DNA from: Eutrophovita brisbanensis
Lineage (GTDB): Bacteria > Pseudomonadota > Gammaproteobacteria > Burkholderiales > Eutrophovitaceae
Assembly (NCBI GenBank): GCA_038147395.1
Contig: JAYQTM010000001.1
Location: forward strand, 1,488,001 to 1,552,000
Length of the DNA: 64,000 bases
Direction of reading: 5' to 3'
Shown: in pieces, positions 1-9,200 of the stretch
How positions within the stretch are numbered: the stretch's first letter is position 1
Layout: every line of letters starts with the position of its first letter
Notes under the pieces: generated by a model
Told to the model about the DNA's origin: nothing
Database searches by the model: none
What the model saw: only the letters and a program-made list of their open reading frames with translations
Program-made: the position numbers and the translations under genes

Positions 1-415
1 TGCGATTAACATCGACCCTTTTAAGATATTGCTCAGCACGATCATGCATTCCAGATTTTAAATAGTCTTGCCCGACCGCAAGCAACGCTTGATTTCTTTC
101 GACACTGGACAAATCAGGTCGATCTAGAAGTGCTTGATGGACCAACAACGCCCTCTGCATTTCCCCCCTTTGTCTGAATAAAGCGCCGACGGCAAATTGT
201 AGCTCTATTGACTCAGGGTCCGAGCTAGCTAATTCAACGAAAACATCTATCGCCCGATCGGTATCATTCTTGAGGAGATAATTGATTCCATCCACGTAAG
301 ACGATGGTACTCTTTGAGACTCGTTTAGCAGTTGTTTGATATCGATACGGGCTGCGAGCCACCCAAAAAGAAAAAAAGTCGGTAGCGCAAGCAACCACCA
401 ATTCTCGTAATTCAT
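1..415 (-). CDS. lapB: LapB (YciM) lipopolysaccharide assembly protein, N-terminal part
   Basis: The first 138 codons of a protein that runs off the left edge of the window. It starts with a single hydrophobic segment (about residues 5-20, NWWLLALPTFFLFGWLAAR) followed by helix-rich TPR-like sequence (VDGINYLLKNDTDRAI). This is the layout of LapB, an inner-membrane TPR protein that helps FtsH control LpxC turnover and so LPS synthesis. Its ATG shares one base with the lapA stop (TGATG), so the pair is translationally coupled. The zinc-binding rubredoxin-like C-terminus expected of LapB lies outside the window. Confidence 0.85.
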   Translation of the reverse strand, partial: MNYENWWLLALPTFFLFGWLAARIDIKQLLNESQRVPSSYVDGINYLLKNDTDRAIDVFVELASSDPESIELQFAVGALFRQRGEMQRALLVHQALLDRPDLSSVERNQALLAVGQDYLKSGMHDRAEQYLKRVDVNR

Positions 416-648
416 CAGAGAGTCACTTTCTCCGGACGTGGTCTTACACGTTTTCTACCAAAAAGCTTTGTTACAGCACCCAACGCGAATCCAAATAAAA
501 AGGAGATAAGAACTATGACTGCTAATGGAAATTCAAAAATATACAGATTTGTAAATTTCAAACTTACCGAATCAAAGTTGTAAACAGTGAAAACCATTAA
601 TACAACAACGATGATTGTTTTGATCAATCTTCGAACTAGCGCAACCAT
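415..648 (-). CDS. lapA: LapA domain inner-membrane protein (DUF1049)
   Basis: A 77-residue protein with two hydrophobic helices (about 9-24 and 41-60) and a basic C-terminal tail (GRKRVRPRPEK). Size and topology match LapA/YciS, the small partner of LapB in LPS assembly control. It lies between ihfB and lapB, the standard order in beta- and gammaproteobacteria, and overlaps lapB by one base. Recognition rests on size, topology and position more than on a catalytic motif. Confidence 0.85.
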   Translation of the reverse strand: MVALVRRLIKTIIVVVLMVFTVYNFDSVSLKFTNLYIFEFPLAVIVLISFLFGFALGAVTKLFGRKRVRPRPEKVTL

Positions 649-693
649 TCTCTTTCCTTAAGTTCTGACACTTTAGACGTTTTCATAAAATAA

Positions 694-728
694 GCAAAAA
701 AAAACGGTCGAAGCAATTCCGACCGTTT
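694..728 (-). terminator. Rho-independent terminator after ihfB
   Basis: An 8-bp inverted repeat (AACGGTCG at 703-710, CGACCGTT at 720-727) with a 9-base loop. Read on the minus strand, a run of T follows directly (plus-strand A run at 694-702). It sits between ihfB and lapA, so part of the rpsA-ihfB transcription probably ends here. Confidence 0.75.
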
Positions 729-773
729 ACCTTAGTTCCCTTCACCTAGTTTTTCGAAGACGAATCAAAACTC

Positions 774-1064
774 TTATGTAGATCTGGGACGGTCGACACG
801 ACTTTTCAACTCCTTCCCTGCTTTAAAATGTGGAGCAAATTTTGGAGGAACAAGAACCGGTTCTCCACTTTTTGGGTTTCTTCCTTTTCGAGACGGTCGA
901 TAATTAAGACCAAAGCTTCCGAATCCTCGGATTTCGACTCGATTACCTTTCTCCAACATCTTTGAAATTGAATCGAGTATCGTCTGGACTGCAATCGTCA
1001 CATCATCCTCCATAAAAGCGGGCGATTTCTCGCTCAGTAAAGTTATGAATTGCGATTTTGTCAT
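774..1064 (-). CDS. ihfB: Integration host factor beta subunit
   Basis: A 96-residue HU/IHF-family DNA-bending protein. The beta-ribbon arm signature is present (RGFGSFGLNYRPSRKGRNPK), including the proline that intercalates in the minor groove. IhfB pairs with IhfA to bend DNA in recombination, replication and transcription. I prefer the start MTKSQF, which matches family N-termini; an in-frame ATG two codons upstream (1070) is the alternative. It lies 18 bp beyond the rpsA stop, the classic rpsA-ihfB arrangement. Confidence 0.93.
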   Translation of the reverse strand: MTKSQFITLLSEKSPAFMEDDVTIAVQTILDSISKMLEKGNRVEIRGFGSFGLNYRPSRKGRNPKSGEPVLVPPKFAPHFKAGKELKSRVDRPRST

Positions 1065-1088
1065 ATCCACCGTACCCTCGAATAAGGC

Positions 1089-2804
1089 CTAATCTTCAGC
1101 GTTGTCGAGTTTTGCCTTCAAAAGCGCACCAAGATTGGTTGTGCCAGCACTCTGACTGTCACTGTCTGCAGCGTGCTTTTTGATCGCCTCGGCCTCATCT
1201 GACGCCTCTTTTGCCTTAATCGATAAGCTGACGACACGAGTTTTCTTGTCCACTCCCATCACCATAGCTTCTACCGTTTGTCCAGCCGAAAAAGAATCCA
1301 ATCGAACATCCCGATCGCGAGACAGATCACTAGATTTGATAAAGCCCTTTACGTTTTCGTCGATATCTAACGTCAAACCTCTGTCCTCAACTGAAGAGAT
1401 CGTAGCGGAAATCACACTGCCTTTGCTCAAGGAGACCTCGGAGCCGCCCATCGGATCCTCACTCAATTGCTTAACACCGAGAGATATTCTCTCTCTCTCA
1501 ACGTCAATAGCTAGAACAACTGCTTCAACCTCGTCGCCCTTCTTATAGTTCCGAACAGCATCCTCACCTTGTTCAGTCCAAGAAAGGTCTGAGGTGTGGA
1601 CCAGCCCATCGATCCCACCAGGAAGGCCGATAAAAATACCGAAATCAGTTATGGACTTAATTGAACCAGAAACTTTGTCCCCTTTTGAAGCGCTTTGCTC
1701 AAACTCTTGCCACGGGTTTGGAGTGCATTGTTTCATACCTAGGGAAATACGACGACGGTCCTCGTCGATTTCGAGGATCATAATCTCTACCTCATCCCCG
1801 AGCTGTACCACCTTGCCAGGGTGAACATTCCTATTAGTCCAATCCATCTCAGACACGTGAACAAGTCCCTCAATTCCAGGCTCAATCTCAACAAAGGCGC
1901 CGTAATCAGTGAGGTTTGAGATCTTGCCGAACAAACGAGTCCCCTCAGGAAGTCGTCTCGCGAGACCCAACCACGGATCCTCCCCAAGCTGCTTCAAGCC
2001 AAGCGATACTCTGCTTTTCTCCTGATCAAACTTTAAAACCTTCGCCTCGAGCTCATCCCCGATATTCACAACTTCTGTCGGGTGCTTGACACGACGCCAA
2101 GCAAGATCAGTGATATGAAGTAGACCATCGATGCCGCCGAGGTCAACGAAAGCACCGTAGTCAGTAATATTCTTAACAATACCCTTTACTACAGCTCCTT
2201 CAGCGAGAGACTCGAGCACCTTCTCTCTCTCTTCACCGAGGCTCTCCTCTAGAACCGCTCGCCTTGACACAACGACATTGTTTCTCTTTCGGTCGAGTTT
2301 TATGACCTTAAATTCAAGGGTTTTTTCCTCGTACGGAGTTGTGTCCTTAATGGGTCGAACATCGACAAGAGACCCGGGTAAGAATGCTCGAATACTATTC
2401 AACATAACTGTCAAACCACCCTTGACTCGCCCAGAAACGTAGCCCTCGACAATTTCGCCCTCTTCCATCGACTTCTCAAGGCTTATCCACGCAGCCAATC
2501 GCTTCGCTTTTTCCCGTGACAGCTTTGTTTCACCGTAGCCATCCTCCAAGGACTCGATGGCAACGGAAACATAGTCTCCGACGGTTGCTTCCACCTCTCC
2601 TTGATCATTCTTAAATTCATCGATTGATATGTAACTCTCGGATTTTAGACCCGCGTTGACCACCACAAAATTATGGTCTATCCGCGTAACCTCCGCGGTG
2701 ATCACCTCTCCGGCGCGCATCTCCTGTCTCTGGAGGCTCTCCTCAAACATGAGAGCGAAGTTTTCAATTTCTGGGCTTTGTGTTTCAGTTGCGTTGGTTG
2801 TCAT
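1089..2804 (-). CDS. rpsA: 30S ribosomal protein S1
   Basis: 571 residues, close to the 557 of E. coli S1, made of consecutive S1/OB-fold RNA-binding repeats. Clear repeat signatures recur, for example ITDYGAFVDLGGIDGLLH, LTDYGAFVEIEPGIEGLVH and ITDFGIFIGLPGGIDGLVH, each ending in an SLGxKQ-like segment. S1 captures mRNA on the small ribosomal subunit and is needed for leaders with weak Shine-Dalgarno sequences. The acidic C-terminal tail is typical. An 88-bp gap separates it from aroA-cmk upstream. Confidence 0.97.
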   Translation of the reverse strand: MTTNATETQSPEIENFALMFEESLQRQEMRAGEVITAEVTRIDHNFVVVNAGLKSESYISIDEFKNDQGEVEATVGDYVSVAIESLEDGYGETKLSREKAKRLAAWISLEKSMEEGEIVEGYVSGRVKGGLTVMLNSIRAFLPGSLVDVRPIKDTTPYEEKTLEFKVIKLDRKRNNVVVSRRAVLEESLGEEREKVLESLAEGAVVKGIVKNITDYGAFVDLGGIDGLLHITDLAWRRVKHPTEVVNIGDELEAKVLKFDQEKSRVSLGLKQLGEDPWLGLARRLPEGTRLFGKISNLTDYGAFVEIEPGIEGLVHVSEMDWTNRNVHPGKVVQLGDEVEIMILEIDEDRRRISLGMKQCTPNPWQEFEQSASKGDKVSGSIKSITDFGIFIGLPGGIDGLVHTSDLSWTEQGEDAVRNYKKGDEVEAVVLAIDVERERISLGVKQLSEDPMGGSEVSLSKGSVISATISSVEDRGLTLDIDENVKGFIKSSDLSRDRDVRLDSFSAGQTVEAMVMGVDKKTRVVSLSIKAKEASDEAEAIKKHAADSDSQSAGTTNLGALLKAKLDNAED

Positions 2805-2892
2805 AGGTTTTTATTTTTTCACAGGCTATTCAAGCACCCGGTCAAAATTCTCGTGTTGTTGTTTAGTTTCCCAGCATCAATGATGCAGCACC

Positions 2893-4890
2893 TCAAGAGA
2901 AAAGTAGATCAGTGCGTCCTATCGAGTTATTCAAAGCATCCTCGTAAAGAGCAACAATCGCGCTACTCACTTCCTCAATCGTCATGTCGGTACTGTCGAT
3001 CTCTGTCGCTGACCGTGCTCGCTTCAAAGGTGAATGCGATCGAGACATATCATCCTCGTCACGCTTTTTCATCTCTAAAACAAGACCCTCCATTTTAACA
3101 TCTTTTCCTTGATCTATCAGCTGTTTATACCGACGCTCCGCTCGTTCTTCAGCAGAAGCCGTCAAGTAAACCTTGACCAGCGAATCAGGGAACACCGTGG
3201 TTCCCATGTCTCTACCATCCGCGACAAGCCCAGGAGCTCTCCTAACAAGACGCTGCAAACCTAGCAATTTTTCTCTAACTTTCGCTGATGCCGCGACTCG
3301 GCTAGCAGCCATAGAAACTCTTTCCTCACGAATCAGGCTGGTCACGTCTTTACCGTTCAGCATAACGTGACCAGAGGATATTTGGATGTCTAGGTTGTTC
3401 AAGAAAGGCTCTACTGATTCGGACTCGTCCAAATCAATGTCATCCGGACAGTCTAGAAACGCCATACCAATCGCTCTATAGATCGCGCCACTATCAAGAT
3501 AATCGAATCCAAGTTTGAGAGCGACGGCTTTTGCAACTGAGCCCTTACCCGAACCACTGGGACCATCAATAGAGATCACGTGACTGCGCAAGATCGAGTC
3601 GAAATATTGAAAAAAAGAAGGAAACGTTTTGTTAACGCACCCCGGTTCCAAAATTGTTACGGCCGTACCCGACAGTGCTACCAACGAGAAAGACATCGCC
3701 ATACGATGATCGTCGTATGTCGCAACACAGACACCACTGTTTATGTTCGTAGGCGGCTTAATCAAAAGGTCAGCATCTCCCTCGGTGACCGTTGCCCCAA
3801 ACTTTCTCAGCTCGGTCGCCATCGCGAATAGACGATCGGTTTCCTTCACGCGCCAATTTCCAATATTCCTGAGATGGCACTCGCCATCAGCAAATAGAGC
3901 CAGAACCGCAAGAGTCATTGCTGCATCAGGTATATGGTTCAAGTCAAGATCGAACTTAGGTATTCTCCGCCGACCACTAGAGCGAACCGTGATCCGGCCC
4001 GGGCCTGACTCCACCCGAGCTCCCAAATTTTCAAGCACATCTAGAAACCGAATATCTCCTTGAATGCTGTCTCGCTCAATGTTCGTGACACTCACTCTCT
4101 GATTACTAAGAAGACCAGCAGCGAAAAAATAGGATGCACTTGAAGCATCACCCTCAACAACGTAGGCGCCAGGACTGCGATATTCAACTTTTGCGTCAAT
4201 CACAAATTCTCGCCACTCTTTATTCACAACTTCAACACCAAAACTTGACATCATATCTAGAGTCATTTTCACGTAAGGCTTCGACACGAGATCACCGATG
4301 ACTCTGATTTCAACGCGTCTCTTCAGTAGAGGCGCCGACAGCAATAATCCAGAAAGATATTGACTCGAAACATTACCCCGAACCTCAAATATTGGATCGA
4401 ACTTACTTTGTTGCCCTCCCCGGATTTCCAGAGGAAGAAAACCTTCGCGTTCGATATAGGTGATGTCAGCTCCATGCTCGACGAGTGACTCAACTTGATC
4501 ACGTATCGGGCGTTCGTACATTCTGGGTACGCCTTTCAATACGTAATGCCCTTTTGAAAACGACAATACCGGAACTAAGGATCTGACCGCCGTACCCGCA
4601 TTACCGAGAAACATAACTGCACTCTGATTAGGGAACCCTAATGGACAACCTCGGACGGTAACTTCATCGCCCAGTTGCTGAATACCAACTCCGAGCTGAG
4701 ACAATCCATTCAGCATCACTTCGGTGTCATCTGACTTGAGCAGTCCCTTAATACGAGTCGTTCCCTCAGAAAGAGCCGCGAGAAGCAGTACTCTATTAGA
4801 TATACTCTTTGATCCTGGCACACTGATGGTCCCATTCGATCCAAATGGCGCGGCTATCTCCACAGATTTCTGGCCATTAGCAGTGATCAT
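2893..4890 (-). CDS. aroA-cmk: Fused EPSP synthase / cytidylate kinase
   Basis: A single 665-residue frame joins two enzymes. Residues 1 to about 435 are 3-phosphoshikimate 1-carboxyvinyltransferase (shikimate pathway step 6), with PGSKS at 25-29, GNAGTA near 96-101, KETDRL near 349 and DDHRMAMS at 393-400. Residues from about 438 are cytidylate kinase (CMP/dCMP phosphorylation), with the P-loop GPSGSGKG at 443-450, DSGAIYR near 466 and DGRDMGT near 558. No stop or spacer separates them; the join is SILRSHVISIDG. Separate adjacent aroA and cmk genes are the usual state in this gene order, and fused forms are known. The start overlaps the tyrA stop by 4 bp. Confidence 0.95.
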   Translation of the reverse strand: MITANGQKSVEIAAPFGSNGTISVPGSKSISNRVLLLAALSEGTTRIKGLLKSDDTEVMLNGLSQLGVGIQQLGDEVTVRGCPLGFPNQSAVMFLGNAGTAVRSLVPVLSFSKGHYVLKGVPRMYERPIRDQVESLVEHGADITYIEREGFLPLEIRGGQQSKFDPIFEVRGNVSSQYLSGLLLSAPLLKRRVEIRVIGDLVSKPYVKMTLDMMSSFGVEVVNKEWREFVIDAKVEYRSPGAYVVEGDASSASYFFAAGLLSNQRVSVTNIERDSIQGDIRFLDVLENLGARVESGPGRITVRSSGRRRIPKFDLDLNHIPDAAMTLAVLALFADGECHLRNIGNWRVKETDRLFAMATELRKFGATVTEGDADLLIKPPTNINSGVCVATYDDHRMAMSFSLVALSGTAVTILEPGCVNKTFPSFFQYFDSILRSHVISIDGPSGSGKGSVAKAVALKLGFDYLDSGAIYRAIGMAFLDCPDDIDLDESESVEPFLNNLDIQISSGHVMLNGKDVTSLIREERVSMAASRVAASAKVREKLLGLQRLVRRAPGLVADGRDMGTTVFPDSLVKVYLTASAEERAERRYKQLIDQGKDVKMEGLVLEMKKRDEDDMSRSHSPLKRARSATEIDSTDMTIEEVSSAIVALYEDALNNSIGRTDLLFS

Positions 4891-5777
4891 TTTTTAGTAT
4901 TCCACGCAACTCGAGCTGATGACGCCGCCGCAAATATGGCCTTGAGCTCAGTGTAGCGCTGCTCTTCAATTAACTCTCTCATACACTTCAGTTTAGCGAT
5001 GAATTCGCTCAAGCTCTCTAATATTTCAGATTGATTCGCTTCACAAATATCTGCCCACATCTCTGCTGAGCTGCCCGCTATACGGGTGAAGTCTCTAAAT
5101 CCCCCGGCGGCATAATTCAATACTTCATCCGCGTCCTCGCGCTCTATGATCATATTGACAAGAGCATATGAAACGACATGTGGCAAGTGACTCACGACAG
5201 AGAAAATATGGTCGTGACGTTTCGTTGACATGATCAACACATTCGCATCACAGATCTTCCACATCTCGCGAATACGTCCAACATTGGACGGTAATGTTTC
5301 TTTTAATGGACACAGAACAACATTCCTGCCTTCAAATAAATCTGCTCGAGCAGACAGTGCCCCAGTCTTTTCCGAACCTGCGATCGGGTGAGCGGGTACT
5401 ACACATGAAAAGCGATCGGGAAGACACTTTAGCGCTAATTCAGCAAAGTCTGACTTGGTACTACCGACGTCAGTGATGACGGCATCTCGCGGAGCATACT
5501 TATCGATCTCAGGAAGAATGGCAGAAAGCTGTCTGACAGGAACCGCGATGATAATTACATCAGCATCTCGAACGCCACCCTTGATGTCTCTCGAAACCTC
5601 ATCGATGACCCCATTCTCTATCGCAGCACGAAGGTTGTCCGCGCTCCGCCCAACGCCCACCACTGTTTCGACACAATTAGCCTCTTTAAGCCTCAGAGCA
5701 ATTGAACCACCGATTAGCCCGACACCAATAACCGCCAGCCTTTTTATGAATTTTTGAGAAGCTGTGACCGCTGTCAT
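4887..5777 (-). CDS. tyrA: Prephenate dehydrogenase
   Basis: A 296-residue NAD(P)-dependent dehydrogenase of tyrosine synthesis. The N-terminal Rossmann glycine motif is VIGVGLIGGSIALRL (about 16-30). Further family segments are VPVRQLSAILPEI, DVGSTKSDF and PAHPIAGSEKTG, the last a substrate-binding histidine region. There is no fused chorismate mutase; that domain is on pheA in this cluster. The stop overlaps the aroA-cmk start by 4 bp, and the start lies 2 bp past the hisC stop, so the three are co-translated. Confidence 0.93.
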   Translation of the reverse strand: MTAVTASQKFIKRLAVIGVGLIGGSIALRLKEANCVETVVGVGRSADNLRAAIENGVIDEVSRDIKGGVRDADVIIIAVPVRQLSAILPEIDKYAPRDAVITDVGSTKSDFAELALKCLPDRFSCVVPAHPIAGSEKTGALSARADLFEGRNVVLCPLKETLPSNVGRIREMWKICDANVLIMSTKRHDHIFSVVSHLPHVVSYALVNMIIEREDADEVLNYAAGGFRDFTRIAGSSAEMWADICEANQSEILESLSEFIAKLKCMRELIEEQRYTELKAIFAAASSARVAWNTKK

Positions 5778-5779
5778 CT

Positions 5780-6877
5780 TTAATCCGAAAGTGAGTCATC
5801 CAATGCTTCAATAAACCGGTTATTTTCCTGTTCAAGCCCAACACTGACGCGTAAGTGATTTGGTAACCCGTAACCAGAAATAGGTCTTACGATCACGCCA
5901 CGACTAAGTAACGATTGAAATATCGAACCCGCGTCATAAGGCATCTCTACTGTTATAAAATTTCCATGAGGCCTTATGAATGCTAACCCTCGCGACTCAA
6001 ACGCGCGGGATAATTGAACAATTCCTTGGCGATTTACATTAATAGATCGGGAGACAAAGTTTTTATCTTTGAGTGATGCCTCCGCCGCGCTCATCGCTAG
6101 AGAATTCACGTTAAACGGTTGCCGTACACGATTGAGCAACTCGGTGATTTCTGGGCTTGCGACACCATAACCGACTCTCAACGCCGCGAGACCGAATATC
6201 TTAGAAAATGTTCGAGTTACGATTAAGTTGGGGAATCGTTTGACCCAATTCATACTTTCAGATTGAAGATCAGGCGGCAAGTACTCGTAATACGCCTCAT
6301 CCAAAACAACAATCACACTTCCGGGAACTCTCTCTAAAAACGCGAGCACGTCAGACGGCGCCAAAAACGTCCCTGTCGGATTGTTCGGATTTGATATGAA
6401 CACTACCCGGGTATCCGACTCGATGGACGACAACATTTTTTCTAGATCGTGCCCGAAATTCATCGCGGACACCTCGATGCCACGTGCACCTCGACTTTTC
6501 GTTGCAAGCTTATTAACTATAAAACAATGCTCCGAATAAATAGAAGAACACTCGTGATTTAAGTAAACGGTCGCAACCATTTCCAACACGTCATTAGATC
6601 CATTGCCCAATGTGATGTAGTCCGGAGGCACTCCAAGATAATTTGATAGGGCTTCCTTTAATCTGTATCCCCCACCATCAGGATATCGAGCGATATCAGA
6701 CCACTCAAATTTCATTGCCTCTACCGCGTCTTTGCTACACCCGAGTGGATTTTCGTTTGATGCCAACTTAACGATGTTACTGACGTCCATCGACAACTCT
6801 CTAGCTAACTCACCTATCGGCTTTCCAGGTTGGTAAGGAGCTAAGTCCGTAATGCAATGAATCGGATTGGGTCGCAT
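5780..6877 (-). CDS. hisC: Histidinol-phosphate / aromatic aminotransferase
   Basis: A 365-residue class II PLP aminotransferase. The PLP lysine is Lys226 in TRTFSKIFGLAALRVG, with NPNNPTG at 164-170 and VLDEAYYEY near 191-199. HisC-type enzymes transaminate imidazole acetol phosphate and often also aromatic keto acids. Its place between pheA and tyrA suggests an aromatic aminotransferase role here, as a hisC2-like copy; the true histidine role cannot be excluded. Confidence 0.9.
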   Translation of the reverse strand: MRPNPIHCITDLAPYQPGKPIGELARELSMDVSNIVKLASNENPLGCSKDAVEAMKFEWSDIARYPDGGGYRLKEALSNYLGVPPDYITLGNGSNDVLEMVATVYLNHECSSIYSEHCFIVNKLATKSRGARGIEVSAMNFGHDLEKMLSSIESDTRVVFISNPNNPTGTFLAPSDVLAFLERVPGSVIVVLDEAYYEYLPPDLQSESMNWVKRFPNLIVTRTFSKIFGLAALRVGYGVASPEITELLNRVRQPFNVNSLAMSAAEASLKDKNFVSRSINVNRQGIVQLSRAFESRGLAFIRPHGNFITVEMPYDAGSIFQSLLSRGVIVRPISGYGLPNHLRVSVGLEQENNRFIEALDDSLSD

Positions 6878-6908
6878 ATAAAAAAGCTTAATTAACTAGT
6901 TGAACCGG

Positions 6909-7970
6909 TTATGTTGACTTGGGATAGGATCCTAGAATTTTAAACAAGCCAGCCTTCGCACTGATTTCATCAAGCGCCCTAGAAATGATTGCGTCATCTT
7001 GGTGCCCCTCAATATCAATAAAGAACATGTATTCCCAGAGTCCCTGTTTAGATGGCCTTGACTCTAGTCTGGTCATACTAATTTGATTTCGCGCGAGCGG
7101 CTCAAGAAGCTCGAATATGGCGCCAGGCTCATGCTTTGAGGCAAGCAGGATGGATGTTTTGTCTAAACCCGACGCAGCCACGCCTTCTCCCGAGATCACA
7201 CCGAAGCGGGTCGTATTGTTTGGATTGTCCTCTATAGATTCTTCAATGATTGATAGCTCATAGTGTTGAGCCGCGTGTTTGCCTGCGATCGCGGCTGAGT
7301 CCGCATCCTTTGCGACCATTCGGGCAGCTTCCGCATTACTTGAAACTGGAATCAGCTCGGCTTGCGCGTGGTGCTTTGATAACCACTTTTGGCACTGACC
7401 AAGACTTTGCGCGTGCGAGTAAATTTTTCGGTATTGAGGTTTGTCCTCCTTGGCCATTAAGTTGTGCTGAACTCGTAATCCTACTTCTCCACAGATCGAT
7501 AATGTACTGACCGATAGCAAGTCTAACGTTTGACTGATAGCGCCCTCCGTAGAGTTTTCTAGTGGCACAACGCCATATGAAACTTTTCTCGAGCTCACAA
7601 CACGAAAAACTTCATCAATCGAAGAACAATAAACTAAATCAATATGGCTGCCGAACTGCCTAAACGAGGCCTCCTCACTGAAGGTTCCAGCTGGCCCAAG
7701 ACATGCGATACTCAATCGCTCCTCTTGCGCCCGACAAGCGGAAATAATCTCTGTAAACAAGTGCGACACACTTTCATTTGAAAGTGGCCCGAGATTTTTT
7801 GAGTGAAGTCGACGATGAACTTGGGCCTCGCGCTCAGGGCGATAAATCACTCCCGTCTTTTTCTCTTCACCCACTTTCCTCGCGATGCCAGCGCGTTCAT
7901 TCAGCAACTCTAAAAGAGTTTCATCAATTTCATCAATTCGCCCTCTCAACCGCGATATCTTGTCATCCAT
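6909..7970 (-). CDS. pheA: Bifunctional chorismate mutase / prephenate dehydratase (P-protein)
   Basis: 353 residues in three parts: an AroQ chorismate mutase helix bundle (about 1-85; RGRIDEIDETLLELLNERA), a prephenate dehydratase domain (about 90-270; LGPAGTFSEEA, PLENSTEGAI and the catalytic TRFGVI motif), and a C-terminal ACT domain with the phenylalanine-binding ESRPSK segment. It turns chorismate into phenylpyruvate and is probably feedback-inhibited by phenylalanine through the ACT domain. It sits 8 bp after serA, 31 bp before hisC. Confidence 0.95.
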   Translation of the reverse strand: MDDKISRLRGRIDEIDETLLELLNERAGIARKVGEEKKTGVIYRPEREAQVHRRLHSKNLGPLSNESVSHLFTEIISACRAQEERLSIACLGPAGTFSEEASFRQFGSHIDLVYCSSIDEVFRVVSSRKVSYGVVPLENSTEGAISQTLDLLSVSTLSICGEVGLRVQHNLMAKEDKPQYRKIYSHAQSLGQCQKWLSKHHAQAELIPVSSNAEAARMVAKDADSAAIAGKHAAQHYELSIIEESIEDNPNNTTRFGVISGEGVAASGLDKTSILLASKHEPGAIFELLEPLARNQISMTRLESRPSKQGLWEYMFFIDIEGHQDDAIISRALDEISAKAGLFKILGSYPKST

Positions 7971-7978
7971 GGGTCACC

Positions 7979-9169
7979 TTAATATCCATTTAAATGGCGT
8001 ACGCGAATCACACCGGAGATATTTTTTATCGCATTAAATCCCGCCTCTTCGACTGGAGACTCAACATCTACGAGCGTCACCGCCAAATCATGGGCTGATT
8101 TGTTGATCATATTTTGAATGTTCAATTTCAGCTCTCCAAGCACGGAAGAGATTTGACTGACCATATTCGGTATGTTTTTATTGATGATAGCAAGCCGGTA
8201 GGCAGATTCTCGACTCATCGATACATCAGGGAGGTTCACCGAGTTGACAATGTTTCCATTGTCTAAATAGTCTCGAACCTGGTCCACCACCATAACTGCG
8301 CAATTTTCTTCTGCCTCTTGAGTCGACGCCCCCAAGTGGGGAAGCGCAATCACACCACTCACCCCCATAAGGTCTGCATGAGGAAAATCACAGATATATT
8401 GCTTGAGCGCGCCACTGTTGAGAGCGGCAACAACAGCCTCATTATCAACGACGGCGCCTCTCGAAAAATTCAAGAGAACAGAACCATCTCTCATATCTCT
8501 CAATCGGTCAGCATTAATCAAGTGTCTCGTTGCGTCATTCAAAGGAACATGTAACGAGACAAAATCTGACTGCCGCAGTAAATTCTCTACGGAACTGGCT
8601 TTAACAACACCGGCTGGAAGGCCCCAGGCCGCATCCACAGTAATACCTGGATCGTAACCAATCACTCGCATTCCAAGCTTCAACGCGACGTCAGCTACCA
8701 ACCCTCCAATTTTTCCTAGACCAACAATCCCGAGTGTCCTGCCTGGAAGTTCTCGTCCTGCGAACCGTTTTTTTCCGTCCTCTACGATTTTTGAAAACTC
8801 ATCAGAGGAAGAGTGGGTGATATCTCGTACAAAGCTCATTGCCCCGACCAGGTTTCGTGTCGAAATAAGTAACCCCGACAACACCAACTCTTTCACTGCG
8901 TTTGCGTTAGCTCCTGGAGTGTTGAATACGGGTATTCCAAGTTCGGCAAGTTTAGGCCCATCGATATTATTTGTGCCAGCACCCGCTCGACCAACTGCGA
9001 GAAGATTGGGATTGGGAGTTAAACTCAACAAATTAGCTGACCGAACGAGAATGGCGTGCGGATCATCAACATCTCCTCCACACCGGTACCTGTCTTGAGG
9101 GAATCTCTCCAATCCAAGACTGGCGATATTATTTAAAGTGAGTATCTTATATTGATCAGATTGTGACAT
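7979..9169 (-). CDS. serA: D-3-phosphoglycerate dehydrogenase
   Basis: A 396-residue form of the first enzyme of serine synthesis. It has the catalytic-domain AGAGTNNID motif, the Rossmann motif GIVGLGKIG (about 148-155), the arginine/histidine active-site segments (NFSRGAVVD, LPHLGAST) and a C-terminal ACT domain (about 325-396) for serine feedback. I prefer the ATG at 9169 (MSQSDQYK), which matches family N-termini. An upstream ATG at 9214 (MSTDEI) overlapping the end of serC is possible; the longer frame to 9298 is implausible because it runs deep into serC. Confidence 0.92.
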   Translation of the reverse strand: MSQSDQYKILTLNNIASLGLERFPQDRYRCGGDVDDPHAILVRSANLLSLTPNPNLLAVGRAGAGTNNIDGPKLAELGIPVFNTPGANANAVKELVLSGLLISTRNLVGAMSFVRDITHSSSDEFSKIVEDGKKRFAGRELPGRTLGIVGLGKIGGLVADVALKLGMRVIGYDPGITVDAAWGLPAGVVKASSVENLLRQSDFVSLHVPLNDATRHLINADRLRDMRDGSVLLNFSRGAVVDNEAVVAALNSGALKQYICDFPHADLMGVSGVIALPHLGASTQEAEENCAVMVVDQVRDYLDNGNIVNSVNLPDVSMSRESAYRLAIINKNIPNMVSQISSVLGELKLNIQNMINKSAHDLAVTLVDVESPVEEAGFNAIKNISGVIRVRHLNGY

Positions 9170-9200
9170 ATCGGCGTTGGCCCAAGCTTTCCTAATTATC

